64,000 nt of DNA from Galeruca laticollis (lineage: Eukaryota; Arthropoda; Insecta; Coleoptera; Chrysomelidae). The stretch spans positions 108,616,067-108,680,066 of the forward strand of contig OY998177.1 in the NCBI GenBank assembly GCA_963921935.1, in the 5' to 3' direction. The position numbers and the translations under genes are program-made. The notes beneath the pieces are model-generated. The model was not told where the DNA came from and ran no database searches. It was given only the letters and a program-made list of their open reading frames with translations. Shown here piece after piece: positions 35,700 to 47,579 of this stretch. Each line of letters starts with the position of its first letter. Within the stretch, counting starts at the first letter, position 1.

Positions 35700-36980
35700 C
35701 TGATTGCAGTCACAATATGGGATAATGTTGAAAAACTATGCTACTCTTATTCTCACATCTCGATCGCTTCTGAATACACTGAAACGCTAACATGTACGTG
35801 TTTTGTGAATTAACTGAAATTCTTTTGTCACTAACTATATAAATTAGCGACAAAATTAATGTCAACAATTCCCTTAAAAGAGCTCATTGAACGATCAGTT
35901 CACTGTACTTCCTGGAATGTATGTATTTTATGAGTTGACTATAAATGCAATTTTTGTTATTCTTGGTATATTCCAAGAACATCAATTTATTTGGTAATTT
36001 TGTCAGTTTCTTTTAAACATAACTTACGAATGAGACTCTTGAGAGCGTTAAAGACAACTTGCCCACACGTGAATAATGATGATCAGAATAATTAGAAATA
36101 AAAGTTGAATTGATTTATAAAAAGGTGGTATCTTTTCTCTAGTTTTGTGATTTTTATTTTATATATAAACTTCACCAAGATGTAATTGGGGATACAGATC
36201 GAGGGTTGAAGGCGACACTAGAGTTGAATGAAATAATATTTTTTCAAATTTAATATGAAAAAAATCACTTTTTCGAGAGTAAATGGCAAAAAAAATTTTT
36301 ATGGGTTTTTAGGAATATAGAGGACATATTTTTTCATATATTTGATTAACCTCTCAACATGGGGAGTTGATTAACCTCTCAACATGGAGATTTTAAAGGA
36401 AGGCGAGGAAACTTGAAAAATTCCCAAAAGAGGGTATAAAGGGGATATGTGATTATTGAGATTATATATGTTTTCCTATAAAACAATGAAGAAATGGGAT
36501 GAATAGCAGACAGTCCTTGAGTGAAATGCCTCATAAATAAAAATCGAATAAACAAGAACATTGGATAGATGATGCTTTTACTTAATGAAGATCCATACTG
36601 AACATCGTTAAACAATAACATATAATTTGAACAAATCACTGTTTCTACATATTGTGTTTCCGTTAAAATTTGAAGAGATGAAATTAGTAAAAATATTTAG
36701 AAAACCCTTTTATTTTGGAAATTACTTGCCACTTTTTGCCGCGTACTATTTTTGTATTAACGACATGAATTTTCTATTTACATTCCTGTGGCCATTTTTT
36801 AAATTTTGCTTTTCCGCGGATACTTACACTGCTCGAAGCACCTAAAAACAGTTTCAGAATCACAATTGTGACCAGGCTTAGCCACTTGGGTGTTGGTGTG
36901 ATTAAAGCTGGATAAATCAAAATAAAATAATGAGGTTACCTTTAAATTTTAATCCTTCAATAATTATTATTTTGACTAGT
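35700..36980. other. Non-coding interval with a 24-bp tandem duplication
   Basis: GATTAACCTCTCAACATGG occurs at 36344 and again at 36368. No other feature. Confidence 0.45.
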
Positions 36981-37169
36981 TCAAAATTTTATTTGTCCTA
37001 TTAGATCCGGTAGAAAGTCGTAGAGAAGCTATGAAGAAACGAATTACTATTTTGAAGGTTCGTAACTATAAATATTGGTACTGCAGATAAAAATAAATTT
37101 GAACAATAATAACCATATTTTGTTAACAAATATTTATCGTTCGTAACAGACCATCGAGATACGCTACTG

Positions 37170-38318
37170 AGCCTTCCTATGAAAATTATCTGTAGAAACT
37201 CCGAATCGATTAAGTATAAAACATACATACACAACAAAAATAAAACAAAAAATTATATTAATTTCATAACTAATGAAAAAGGCGAAAAAATAACATCCAA
37301 ATCAGATATCGCAGAGGAATTTAACAGTTACTTTGTAACAGAGGGAAAAATGACCGTGCCGACTTAACCCCCTACTATGCGATCTGAAAATTCTGAGACC
37401 TTTTATTGGATGCTTGTAACTACGGAAGAGATTATCGACTTAATAGCATCTCTGAAAGCAAACAAGGCTCCAGGTATAGACAATCTGCGAGCAGAAATAT
37501 TTAAAAAATTGAGTGAACAATAATTGTCTAAACCTATTGCCGACTTAATAAACTTGATCTTTGTAGAAGGCGTATGTTGCATTATTTTTAATAAAGCTGT
37601 AGTAACCCCAATCTACAGAAAATACAACAATGCAAAGATGTGCAACTATAGGCCCATATCACTCATTACGACATTGACAAAGCTAATGGAAAAGGACGTG
37701 AAAAGTAGATCAACTAAATTCATAGCCAACTACAAATTATCACAGCATCAATTTGGCTTTCAAGAAGGACGTTCTACTAATGATGCAATTGAGACATTGC
37801 TTTCTTCTGTGTACAGTTCTGATGAAACTAGACCAACGGCAGTTGTATTTCTCGATATGGCGAAGGCGTTTGACATTGTGAGGCATCCACAGCTATTGGA
37901 CATCCTTGAAAATGCAGGAATACGTGGACTGCCCCATAAATTCTTTGAAAGTTATCTAAAAAATAGGACACAAATAGAAAGGATATACTATAAGGTCAGT
38001 GCGGTAAAAAATATATTATTCGGGGTTCCCCAGGGAACTGTGCTGGGACCGATACTGTTTAATATATGACATATTCTCTTATAATTCTACTGGTAAAATA
38101 ACAGGATTCGCGGATGGTACTGCTATAATATATGCAGACAATACGTGTGAAAGCCTAAAACTAATAATAGAAAATGATCTAAGACATTTATTTGATATCT
38201 TGAGACATAAAATTTTAACAGTCAACTATTCGAAAATATTTATTGTACCTTTCACTAGTTACAAACACAAACTGCCTCCTTATGATAAACTGACTGTTAC
38301 TGTTAACAGCATAAGGTG
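37170..38318 (+). pseudogene. LINE C, ORF2 part 1 (RT)
   Basis: RT of an APE-class LINE: KANKAPGIDNLRAE, NYRPISLITTLTKLMEK, HQFGFQEGRSTNDAIE, FLDMAKAFDIV, VPQGTVLGPILFNI, then FADG in place of FADD (~38110). Stops at 37365 and 37521 and a frameshift at ~38067. The reading ends abruptly after VPFTSYKHKLPPYDKLTV at the left edge of the pogo element. The C-terminal remainder appears at 42900-43420 and 44903-45060 on the same strand. Confidence 0.8.
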
Positions 38319-38765
38319 AGTTGGGGCAAGAGTTTAGTAAAATTATGCAAGTTCACGTATATGTACTCGTAAAAATTCAACCAAAGAAAATTAAATTTCC
38401 GAACATCAGTACCTTACTTGTGGTCTTCCTAATATGCCGTAGTAGCAAGATCATTGAAATGTTAAAACTTTTCATTTTGTGCAATTTTTTTCAAAACAAG
38501 GCATGTACTACACACTAGCCTCATTAAGTGGGGTAAGTGTGTTGTCAAGGTATATTTTGCATGTTTATGCGTTTAAAGAAGTCAGGGGCATGAGCGTAAG
38601 TCTGAAAAAAGCGATGTATCATATGCTATAAAAAAATTGAAAACGGAAAATCGATCTAAGAGTTGAAAAACTTTTCATTCAAAAATAATGAGAAAGTAAG
38701 AAGTTACAATTGTTAAATTAATCAATTATTCACATTTATGCAAAAATAGAAAAGTTACATTAAGG

Positions 38766-40204
38766 TTAGATGATATATTGTAATTTTACTGACTGAATGT
38801 TATAAGCTGAAAAATTTAGTTCATATCGTATCAGACCTCGTTTAGTAAAGGTGGGTTTAGGAAGGGTTAATGTTATATCCTCTCTGGCAATGAGAGCACA
38901 TTCATCCGGGCATTTCCATGCAAAAGTTGAACAGGTTAATGCATCTAAGGAAGGTACTCTCTTGGTAAATTTAATTTCCAATTTCTCTTCTCCTTTCTTT
39001 GCTGAAATAACTTGACCAACATAGCATTTCTTTGATTTTTTTCCTGACAAAGCCACTAACACCCAGTCATCTTTCACTATATCTGTCAAGGTTTATCCAT
39101 TTCCGTCATGCATGCATCTCTCTGATCTCCTCTTCTATATCTTCGTCACTGTCATCAAATACAATATTTTCATTTGAGATTTTTCCATTTTTCTTATGAT
39201 TTTCCTCTTTTCATGAGACTTTGAACTGTATTACTTGTTATGACCTCCGCACCTTCAGCCACCCTTCGTTTTTTTACCTTATCAGTAGGATTTGGTTGCT
39301 TAACCGTCGCCAACAGTAATTCTTGAAAGTCTACAGGTTTTTCTACGTTTACGCCAGAGAATCGTGGCTATGCAGAGTGACTTTGATGGTTATTCAAGTC
39401 CTGATCAGGATTACGTTGTTGATCCTCCCATCTCTTGTACGCTGCAGGATCATATTTCTCTTTGGTAACTACGTTAGAGTCAAAGGGGTGAATGCCACGT
39501 TTTTGAAAACCGTTGCGAATTATCTCAGGTTCTGTTTCTTTCCAAATTTAACCTACTAATGAACTAAACTTCTCCTTGGGTAGATTTCTCCCCTCATTAT
39601 GTCTTTGCCATTGGACAAGTGTCTGATCCCACTCACTTTTAATGACTTGAGAACGCTTAAATCTAGGGGCTGCAATATATGAGATGAATGGGGCGGAAGT
39701 TTCAGGATTGTTACTCTATTATCGCGAGCAACTTTGATAAGTTTGTCATCGACATGAGACACGTGACCGTCATATATAAGTAATACGGGTCGATCAGGTC
39801 CTAATACTTCTAATAAGGTTTTTTAGAAGTAATTTAAGAACAGTTGGGATCCCATCCACCCATTGGCAGTCACGGCATATGAAGTCCCTGGAATGTCGTC
39901 TGTACGAGTAGCAACTCAGTCATCCCACATATTTTTCGCTTTGAAAACGTTGAATGGGGGAGCTTTACATCCATCAGCGCTAACAGCCATCAATACAGTG
40001 GTATTTTCCCTTCCAGATCCAGCAGTTGTTCGCGATGAAGGAGCTCCTCGTTTTCCGACTATTTTAGTCTTACAGAGATCCAGAGAGAAGCTCGATCCAT
40101 CTAGATTCCAAATTTGACGAGGTTTATCGTTTAAGCTAAGGTCATCTAACTGCTTCTTCAAGAGATCAAAACAGTTATTTATAACAAAAGGATCCAAACA
40201 CTTT
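38766..40204 (-). pseudogene. pogo transposase, DDE core and C-terminus
   Basis: From 40204 leftward: KCLDPFVINNC, then QIWNLDGSSFSLD (usual NxDExSFxLD, the E lost), KTKIVGKRGAPSSRTTAGSG and a RENTTVLMAVSADGCKAPPF block. A second catalytic D follows in LIYDGHVSHVDDK, with ILKLPPHSSHILQPLDLSV. C-terminal part 39089-38766 has the DDWVLVALSGKKSKKCYVGQ segment typical of insect pogo tails. Stops and frameshifts lie between segments. Confidence 0.8.
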
Positions 40205-42179
40205 CGGCGGGCGTAATTTCGGCCGGTAATCCCTTGGCCTACCTGCATAAATCAAAGGGTACCATTTATGACAGGGGTAATTTCGGCCGAGGGGTTGATG
40301 TTTACGATGAGATTAAAATATTGGTAATTACGCTTAATAGTTTCTGTAAAATATTAGTTGTGTATTTATTTGGAAATACCTAATCCTGTGTACCTGTCGG
40401 AAATACCTTTAATTTACTTATCTCTTTATTCTAATAACTATGTTGTACCTACTTAAGATTATTCCTTTAAATGTATAAAATTCACAAATAACAGGTATAA
40501 AATTATTATAGCTAGTCAGTATTATAACTTATCTTTAAGCTACTAGTCGATAGAAAGCATAAAATATATTATTTGTATACGATGGCATCAGTTTCAGTAA
40601 TTAAGAGTTCACGCGGTTGTGACTTACTAGTTGTAGAAAAGTTTCAGTTTTGTAAACAGGACGTATTAAAAAGTGGTGAAGTACGTTGGAGGTGTATAAA
40701 GAAAAATTCAAGATGTTTAGCCAAACTGTACACTGTTGGTGCGGAATACACAGTTACTAGAAGTGAATTAATCCACAACCACGAGTCCGATGAAACTACG
40801 TTGGAGAGAAAAATAGTGACGACTTCATGCAAGCGCAAAGCTGAGGAAGACATATCGGAGAAACCTTCAAAAATTATTAAAAGCGTTCTTTCAAATCATT
40901 TGCCAGAGAATTTGTCATCGATAGATGTCAGTCTAATAAGAAGAAATTTGTACAACAGCCGCCGTAAGCTCTTACCAGCCCTGCCTAAGGATATTCACGA
41001 TGTACATTCTGTACTCGATAGTTATGGACCGAAAACCACAACAGGTGAACATTTTTTGTTTATTAACAGCACAGCTGATAATATCATTGTTTTTTCTTGC
41101 CATACAAATATAATAAGTTTATGTAAAATGAAAGATTTTTACATGGATGGCACATTTTCTTATTGTACAAAATATTTTTATCAGTTATTTACCGTCCATG
41201 GACTGGAAAATGGGCATTATGTTCCTCTTTTGTATTGTCTGTTGCCCAATAAGACCAGTGACACATATATGAGACTTTTTCTGTTGGTAAAATCTAAAAT
41301 TTTTGAACTTTATAATATTGTTTTTGAACCGAAGGAGGTATTTGTGGATTTTGAAATCGCAATTCATAACGCATTAAAAGTTGTCTTTCCCAAAACCAAA
41401 CTAAATGGTTGTAGATTCCACTTGCACCAGGCGTGGTATAGGAAAATACAATCATTAGGGTTAACCCAAATGTATAAAGATAAAAACTGCGAGGAAAGCA
41501 AATGGCTTACTCATACTTTTGGGCTAACTTATTTAGACCCCTCTGAAGTTGAAGATTGTTTCATATTTGATCTCATGTCATACAAACCGGACCATAAACT
41601 TATAGATAAATACGCAAACTATTTATTAGAAAACTACATAGCGCCAGAATCTCATTTTCCACCAAATATATGGGCATATGAAAACCCATCAATTAAAAGA
41701 ACCACAAATGCCTGCGAATCATTCCATTCGCACTTTAATTCTAGTTTTTATTCAAGTCACCCTTCTATATTTATTTTTATAGAAAAATTAAAAGATTGTC
41801 AGATCGATGCATATTTAAAAATAAAAAATTTAAATATTCCAGCAAAAATTAAAGACAAACAAGTAAAAAACAAACTAAAATTTATCGAAAACATGGTAAA
41901 TATGCTTCGATCTGACAATATTTCTAGAATTAATTTCGTTAAATCTGTATCACATCAAAACGTTTTTTAAAAATTTATAGTTTACCTAAGTTATAGAAAT
42001 AAGTTGATGTAATAATTTTATTGAAATAAAGAAATATTTTAATATAAAGCATTCTGTTATTTTATTTGATTTGCGGCCGAAAATACCTATGAGATAAGGA
42101 AGCAACTTAAAACCTCCGGCCGAATTTACCTACCGGCTTTTAGTACCTGCCCTTTTTCCGGCCGAAATTACATCCGCCC
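40205..42179 (+). mobile_element. Complete MULE transposon, MULE-2
   Basis: Target duplication AACACTTT (40197-40204 and 42180-42187). 1,975 bp. The 22-bp ends CGGCGGGCGTAATTTCGGCC(GG) and the inverted GGGCGGATGTAATTTCGGCC(GG) differ at three positions. Motif GTAATTTCGGCCG occurs at 40213 and 40277 and, inverted, at 42158, 42117 and 42074 (the last two each with one mismatch). It interrupts the pogo transposase exactly at a KKC codon run, which confirms the borders. Confidence 0.92.
40582..41970 (+). CDS. MULE transposase with FLYWCH-type finger (MULE-2)
   Basis: 462 residues; the ATG at 40582 is preferred to the upstream TTG because MASVSVIKSSRGCDLLVVEK aligns with the start of the MULE-1 protein. 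FLYWCH-type finger RWRCIKKNSRCLAK ... IHNHE. Catalytic D189 (FYMDGTFSYCTKYF), D256 (VFVDFEIAIHNAL), GCRFHLHQAWYRKIQ and E379 (TTNACESFHSHFN). No stops. Diverged from MULE-1 yet collinear along its length, so the two are separate subfamilies, not recent copies. Confidence 0.92.
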   Translation: MASVSVIKSSRGCDLLVVEKFQFCKQDVLKSGEVRWRCIKKNSRCLAKLYTVGAEYTVTRSELIHNHESDETTLERKIVTTSCKRKAEEDISEKPSKIIKSVLSNHLPENLSSIDVSLIRRNLYNSRRKLLPALPKDIHDVHSVLDSYGPKTTTGEHFLFINSTADNIIVFSCHTNIISLCKMKDFYMDGTFSYCTKYFYQLFTVHGLENGHYVPLLYCLLPNKTSDTYMRLFLLVKSKIFELYNIVFEPKEVFVDFEIAIHNALKVVFPKTKLNGCRFHLHQAWYRKIQSLGLTQMYKDKNCEESKWLTHTFGLTYLDPSEVEDCFIFDLMSYKPDHKLIDKYANYLLENYIAPESHFPPNIWAYENPSIKRTTNACESFHSHFNSSFYSSHPSIFIFIEKLKDCQIDAYLKIKNLNIPAKIKDKQVKNKLKFIENMVNMLRSDNISRINFVKSVSHQNVF

Positions 42180-42182
42180 AAC

Positions 42183-42640
42183 ACTTTTTTCCTGCGTATT
42201 CCACCGATTGGGGTTTTTTATTGACAAATTATGTATCTTGGAGAAACCCAAAAACCAATCTTCACCCGGTCGCCCATTCTTAAATGGTGTTTTGAGATTA
42301 TTTCTAGTAACATATTGCTCAACAGTATTAAAAATGTCACGTCGTGTTAACCCCCACCACTATTTTTCCATCGTGATCAAACATTCGGCGAGTTTAGCTT
42401 CTTCATTGATTGGAATTGCCGTTGATCTCCCCATAGATGAACTTCTCTTGCCTCTAATTCCTCGCCTGTGGTAACTAAGCGTCTTCTGGAGGATACCGTA
42501 TTTCTTATGAGCACCGTATCGTGTAATCACCCCCCTACGGATTTCTGGCAATGCTATCTGAAGGGTGGTCTCATCGTAGGTCACCAAAACGAAAAACTGC
42601 ATGAAAATTTTTCCGAAGTCGCGTCATCCTACTCTCTACA
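42183..42640 (-). pseudogene. pogo transposase, N-terminal HTH part
   Basis: YDETTLQIALPEIRRGVITR then GAHKKYGILQKTLSYH resembles the psq-type HTH. After a TAG (42360-42362) comes TRRDIFNTVEQYVTRN, GRPGEDWFLGFSKIHNL and KKPQSVEYAGKKC, the CENP-B-like HTH. It joins in frame to KCLDPFV at 40190 once MULE-2 and one duplicated target site are subtracted. Confidence 0.75.
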
Positions 42641-42899
42641 ATAGCCCTATTTAATTCTGAAATAAGCCTAAAAATACAAAAATATTATACAAAACTAAGA
42701 AATTACTTACTGTTTTGACTTGCTATCCCGATTTATTTGATAAAATCACTCTACTTTTGAGGATGGCGGCAGATTAAAAGTTATCAACCAAATTATGTTC
42801 AATGCCCACACTATCATGTATTTTCTTTGATTAGCACTGCTTGTCTAAGAAATTCTGCATTACATCATGTCATAACAAGTAGTTGTGCACCCTGCTCAT

Positions 42900-43425
42900 A
42901 GATGGTGCCACAACAAATCACCGAATATAATTTATGACGCCTCTACACACTTACCCCAGCTTAACTTACCTATTGATATTTCTCTGAAATACGAAATGAA
43001 GTATCTCGGACTCACAATAGACTCGCATTCACGATGGATGTCTCACTTACGTGAAGTAGCTAAGACACTGAGATGTTTATGGTACAAATTCAAGTATATA
43101 AGGAGAGTCCCGGACTTACAGCACCTTAGAATTATATATCATGCTCTTGTAGAATCACGTCTTAGAAATGGCATATTAGGTTGGGGAGGAACTTTGCCTA
43201 GTCATCTAGAGCAGGTTGAAATTCTTCAAAGAAAAATTTTAAAAATAATGCATTTCAAAGATTTAACCTATAGTACAAACCAATTTTTAAACGAAACTAA
43301 TATAATGTCCATACGGCATCTATATATTTTTTGTTTAATTGTTTACTTATTTAAAAATCGCTCCTACTCACAATCTCCTGATAACCACTATCACACGGGT
43401 GGGATAAACTTCAAACACACGATTT
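42900..43425 (+). pseudogene. LINE C, ORF2 part 2 (RT C-terminal)
   Basis: MKYLGLTIDSHSRWMSHL, AKTLRCLWYKFKYIRRVPDL, LRIIYHALVESRLRNGILGW and VEILQRKILKIM are the thumb region and post-RT region of LINE ORF2. It begins with RWCHNKSPNIIYDAST just right of the pogo element, and part 1 stops just before the equivalent region, so the two are probably one LINE. Confidence 0.7.
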
Positions 43426-43479
43426 GGCTACTCACTAATTTATTTATTCACTACACTATTCTCTAACACTAAATTTATA

Positions 43480-44517
43480 CAGTGCTATTCAAAAGTCCCC
43501 TCCCCCCCTCGTATCTTTTGAACGGCTACACTTACATTAATAAAATTTGGAGGGTGAAAATAAAGTGTTGTAAACTTCTCTACGAATAGTAGCAGGTGAC
43601 GTAATAATGATAGACGACGTCACAGTGCCACTCTGGCCAATAATTTTGAATGGGACCTTATGGCTAGTGATATCTCGTTTGAAAGGCATTGATATTGGCT
43701 ACATAGCCATATTAATTTTGTTTGGGTTTAAATTAATTCGGACGGATAAATTAAATAAATACCAAAATTATTGAAATTATTTTTTAAAATTTAATTAATC
43801 AAATATCAACAATGGATTCTTTTAGCAAGTACTTCCTGACAGTAATATATCGGCCGGCAAGGTCCTATAGAATGGCCACCTCGGTCACCAGATCTGACAC
43901 CAATAGATTTTTTTCTTTGGCGGTACTTGGAATCCAAGGTTCATACTACGGCACCAGATAACATTGGCGTTTGGAAAGAAAGAATTACTGAAGAATGCAA
44001 TGCTATTTCAGCTGACACATTCGAACGAGTACGACAAGAGTTTACTAATAGGATGTATTACTGTCAGGAATTAGACGGAGCACATTTCGAACACTTGCTA
44101 TTTACTAATCTATTTATTCACTACACTATTCACTAACACTAAATTTATACAGTGCTATTCAAAAGTCCCCTCCCCCCCCTCGTATCTTTAGATATTGGAA
44201 TAATTAAATTTAAAAAAATAGTTTCAATAATTTTGGTATTTATTTAATTTATCCGTCAAAATTAATTTAAACCCAAACAAAATTGATATGGCTATGTAGC
44301 CAATGTCAATGCCTTTCTAACGAGATATCACTTGCAATAAGGTCCTATTTAAAATTATTAGCCAGAGTGGCACTGTGACGTCATCTATTACTATTACGTC
44401 ACCTGTTACCTTTCGTAGAGAAGTTTACAACACTTTGTTTTCACGCTCCAAATTTTATTAATGTAAGTGTAGCCGTTCAAAAGATACGAGGGGGGAGGGG
44501 ACTTTTGAATAGCACTG
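43480..44517. mobile_element. Tc1/mariner-type MITE with ~335-bp inverted ends
   Basis: TA duplications (43478-43479, 44518-44519) and ends CAGTGCTATTCAAAAGTCCC with C-rich continuation. Left arm 43480-43815; right arm ~44188-44517, inverted. Between them is a transposase remnant. At 44097-44187 the left flank and left tip (43427-43520) recur in direct orientation, showing an internal rearrangement. Confidence 0.8.
43860..44105 (+). pseudogene. DDE_3 transposase C-terminal remnant
   Basis: GPIEWPPRSPDLTPIDFFLW then RYLESKVHTT ... ITEECNAISADTFERV ... GAHFEHLL: the last catalytic block and C-terminus of an IS630-type transposase. Everything upstream is deleted, leaving a non-autonomous element. 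Confidence 0.8.
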
Positions 44518-44902
44518 TATATACTTAACTAATCACTTAAATTTAATTTATTTGCACACAAACTTAATTATTAATTTATATCAACACTTTACTTATTTAT
44601 ATTCACTCATTTACTGTTTGCTATTTCGGTGAATTTTTGTTTATTTGTCGCGATCACTAAACTTTTCTTGATCGGTCCCTTATATATTAATTCCTTTTTT
44701 CACTAGATAATTCTAGATTACAAAAACAATTGGCTTTCTGGCACTTTCTAGATGAGACTGGTCACAAAAACAATGTAGATAAGATAGTCACTATTCGTAA
44801 ACAATTCTAGGAAACCCTGCGCGTCCGCCATAATTAAAACTTTCATACCTGGCTTAGACAGAGTCGGATTTAGGGACTATACCAGTGTGCTGTTTCGTAA
44901 CA

Positions 44903-45062
44903 ATAGGAACTGGGTACTTCGAATTCATAGCACCACGTTTGTTGAACTCTTTTCCAGAAATGTATAAGACTTATATAAGAAGATTAAATTCCTATCAGTT
45001 TGCTCAAAAATATGTAAAATCCCTAGAAACTAAAGATATGAATAACATCATTGATTACTAAA
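44903..45062 (+). pseudogene. LINE C, ORF2 part 3 (extreme C-terminus)
   Basis: GTGYFEFIAPRLLNSFPEMY followed by KTYIRRLNSYQFAQKY ... IIDY-stop: the RSxxFxAPxLYNxLP-type end of LINE ORF2. It resumes at the border of the LTR-like block. Confidence 0.6.
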
Positions 45063-46460
45063 ATGAAAAGGTATATATGTGTATAAGGAAAGTTAAATCC
45101 ACAATATGTTAAGGGAAACAAAACTGGCAATTAAGTGGCGACATATTGGATCAATGTGCCTATATTCAACCTCATAGGTCTTAATAAGTTACAATGATCC
45201 AAAATAAGCCACAATAGGTAATTAGCCTCCCCTCTTTATTTACGTTTTTGTAAAGAAATACGTTCTACAATTTCTATCAGTGTCAATTTATTGTAATATA
45301 TTTTTTTCTAGCTGTCTATACATTGGTTTTATTAGTTATGTAATTCTAATATGGTATCTTTTTTGTAATTTGTTATTGTCATCGTTTGTAAATTAACATA
45401 TATACATCTATGCAATGGAGAGACTGAAATTGGTGAAAATCGAAATTGCAGTGCTCATACCATGATAAAAAAATAAAGCAACTTCCCATCGATAATGTAA
45501 ACCGAGTTATATAACTGAACTTTCAAAAAAATCCGATTCAAAGGTTCATGGACTGGAAATACCAAAAAAAAATATTGGATACCGATGGAACTTCGAATAT
45601 GAGGTTTTTTCATACGAGGATTCCACAAAACTGGTCAGTTTTTCGTAAAAAAAAATTATTTAGGGTGGAAAGTTCAGAAAAATTGATGAAAATGGGACTT
45701 TCCGGAAAAATTTACATCAGATTTTGTTGATTTACGAGGTTAGCCTCAGTTTTCACGTTCCGAACTTTCGAAATTTCATTGAACAATTCGGTCGTGTTTT
45801 TGTGTTGTCGTGTTGACAGACCGACCGACAGACCTGTGATGATGCCAAAAGACACTATAAGATTTAATTAGATATTAATTTCAAATATTGCTAGCGGCCA
45901 GTGAACTTGAAGGTCACTGACAAGGAGGTGTAGTAAGGTTAGTAGCATATTAAGGAATCACGACTGTTTTGTAAATAAATAATGTGTCAACAAGGTCGGC
46001 GGTAAGATCATCGACTGTGTTGGTCTAACAATACATTTATAGAAGTTCCTATATAAAGTGAGAGTTAATTTCTCTATTATTATTAATAGTACAAATGTTT
46101 ATAATGTATGTTATACATGGTCAGTAAATTTTATACGTAGTTTTGAATATATTGTCCCAGTGAGTTTTGATAAACGATGGTATTTATTTAACCCCAATGA
46201 ATAATGGTAAGTGTTTCCCGAAGACTAATGGTTCGACGGTTTAAGAAATATATACGAGGGGCGCTTGCTAAATAACCACCACAGACCGATACTTTTTAAA
46301 ATAGGTTTTTTAGACTAAGATACACATGAAACGTGTAGATCCACTAGAATTTTGCAACGTCAAAATCACTTCATTACAATACTTCCCTTATATGAGTACA
46401 CATATTATATACACTATACGCACGGTGAAGTAATATTTTTTTTATTTGGTGACGAAATAA
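45063..46460. other. Non-coding interval
   Basis: No gene recognised. A GACAGACCGACCGACAGACC stretch near 45819 is simple sequence. CGAGGGGCGCTTGCTAAATA near 46257 resembles a mariner-type tip but no partner was found. Confidence 0.4.
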
Positions 46461-46469
46461 TACGCCCAC

Positions 46470-46560
46470 TTGATGATTCTGACGATGATATTTTGTGATA
46501 TCGAAACAATTGTCAAATTCTTTAGATTCCACAAAGTAAGGGTCCAAACAGTAAATTTAG
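46470..46560 (+). ncRNA. PLE terminal fragment with hammerhead-like motif, copy 5
   Basis: Core 46479-46514: CTGACGA-T-GATAT/ATATC-GAAAC-AATT-GTC-AAA. Upstream sequence differs from the other copies, so the outer stem I (TTCT/AGAA) is lost. After the core the fragment jumps to AGATTCCACAAAGTAAGGGT, the element end. Confidence 0.5.
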
Positions 46561-47560
46561 TATCAGTACTATTTTCAAATATATTTTTGTTCGAAAGGTT
46601 TTGTGAAACATATCAATTTGGTACACCCTGTAATCAATAAAATGTTGTTCTTCTTTCAGTGATTTTATTCATGGTTAACACATTTACCTCTACACTAAAT
46701 ATTATGCATGTATCAACAACATTAAACAAACGGTGAAAAGTGAAACGACAAATAAAAATTTGTCATTTAAAAACCGAAAACCGGTCTTATGAAAACAGGA
46801 ATCACTATAAACGAGTCGAATGTTATACATTCGATGTGAGGTAAACAGGTCGGAGAATGTCTTGATGAAGACTTTTCGATGCAATTAACGTGAAATGAAT
46901 GTAAAAAAATGTTTTGGTGTATATTTATGATGTTAACTATTGATTAGTGTTGGCATTTCCTTTGACTATTATATGTAATCTCCCAGTATCTTTATTACTG
47001 CTAAATATACTAATTATTGCGTATCTTAGGGATATTTATTAAGATGGAAATTCAGATCTATGAAACCTAATGATTAGTAAAATACTGCAATAGGCTGGTA
47101 AATAAGAGGAATGTTATATGGTATGTATAGCTCATAATAAATATTCATCATACATAATTACAAGTAATACATAACGTTGTTAATTTGTGAGAGGAAGAAT
47201 ATAAACATATTTTCAATTAGGGGAATAGAAATAAAAATTTAAAATTTTTCACATGTTCAGTCTTATCAAAAGACACCAATAGTATTCATTTTTTCTAATA
47301 ATAATGAGCCAGTGGGGTGATACAAGTGATTCGTAAACTTTATTGTACCACATTATAGAAACACCCTGTATTTCGACTATTTCGAGGGAATAACTTCGGT
47401 TTGCTGTCTCAATTCTGAAGATTTTTTTTCTTTAATTCACTTTTGGCATTATGATAAACACAAAAAAAACAATAATAAAAGATGTCGGCAAAAACTCGAA
47501 CGTAAGTAACTATGTACAACAAACGAATAAGGCAAGTGGATTCATTAATTCACTCGTTTG
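46561..47560. other. Non-coding interval
   Basis: Nothing supported beyond two short ACACCCTGTA motifs (46623, 47371), which are common at insect transposon ends. Confidence 0.35.
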
Positions 47561-47579
47561 GGTTATGCTCAACAGCCCT

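Larger units (their letters stand above)
38319..42885 (-). mobile_element. pogo/Tigger-type DNA transposon, split by MULE-2
   Basis: Minus-strand transposase halves lie at 42640-42183 (N-terminus) and 40204-38766 (core and C-terminus). The 1,975-bp MULE-2 sits precisely between them. Suggested ends, TGAGTTGGGGCAAGAG at 38319 and the complement of TGAGCAGGGTGCAC at 42885, are only loosely matched, so the outer boundaries are approximate. Confidence 0.7.
43420..44902 (-). mobile_element. Probable solo LTR inside LINE C, itself carrying a MITE
   Basis: The right border reads TGTTACGAAACAGC on the minus strand (from 44902), a typical Gypsy-type LTR start. Further in lies ATATATAAGGGACCG, a TATA-like element. 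LINE reading resumes immediately at 44903. No internal coding sequence belongs to it. The left border and target duplication could not be fixed. Confidence 0.4.

Noticed and set aside
45819..45840. GACC/GACAG repeat as a possible regulatory array
   Set aside because: Too short, and simple sequence.
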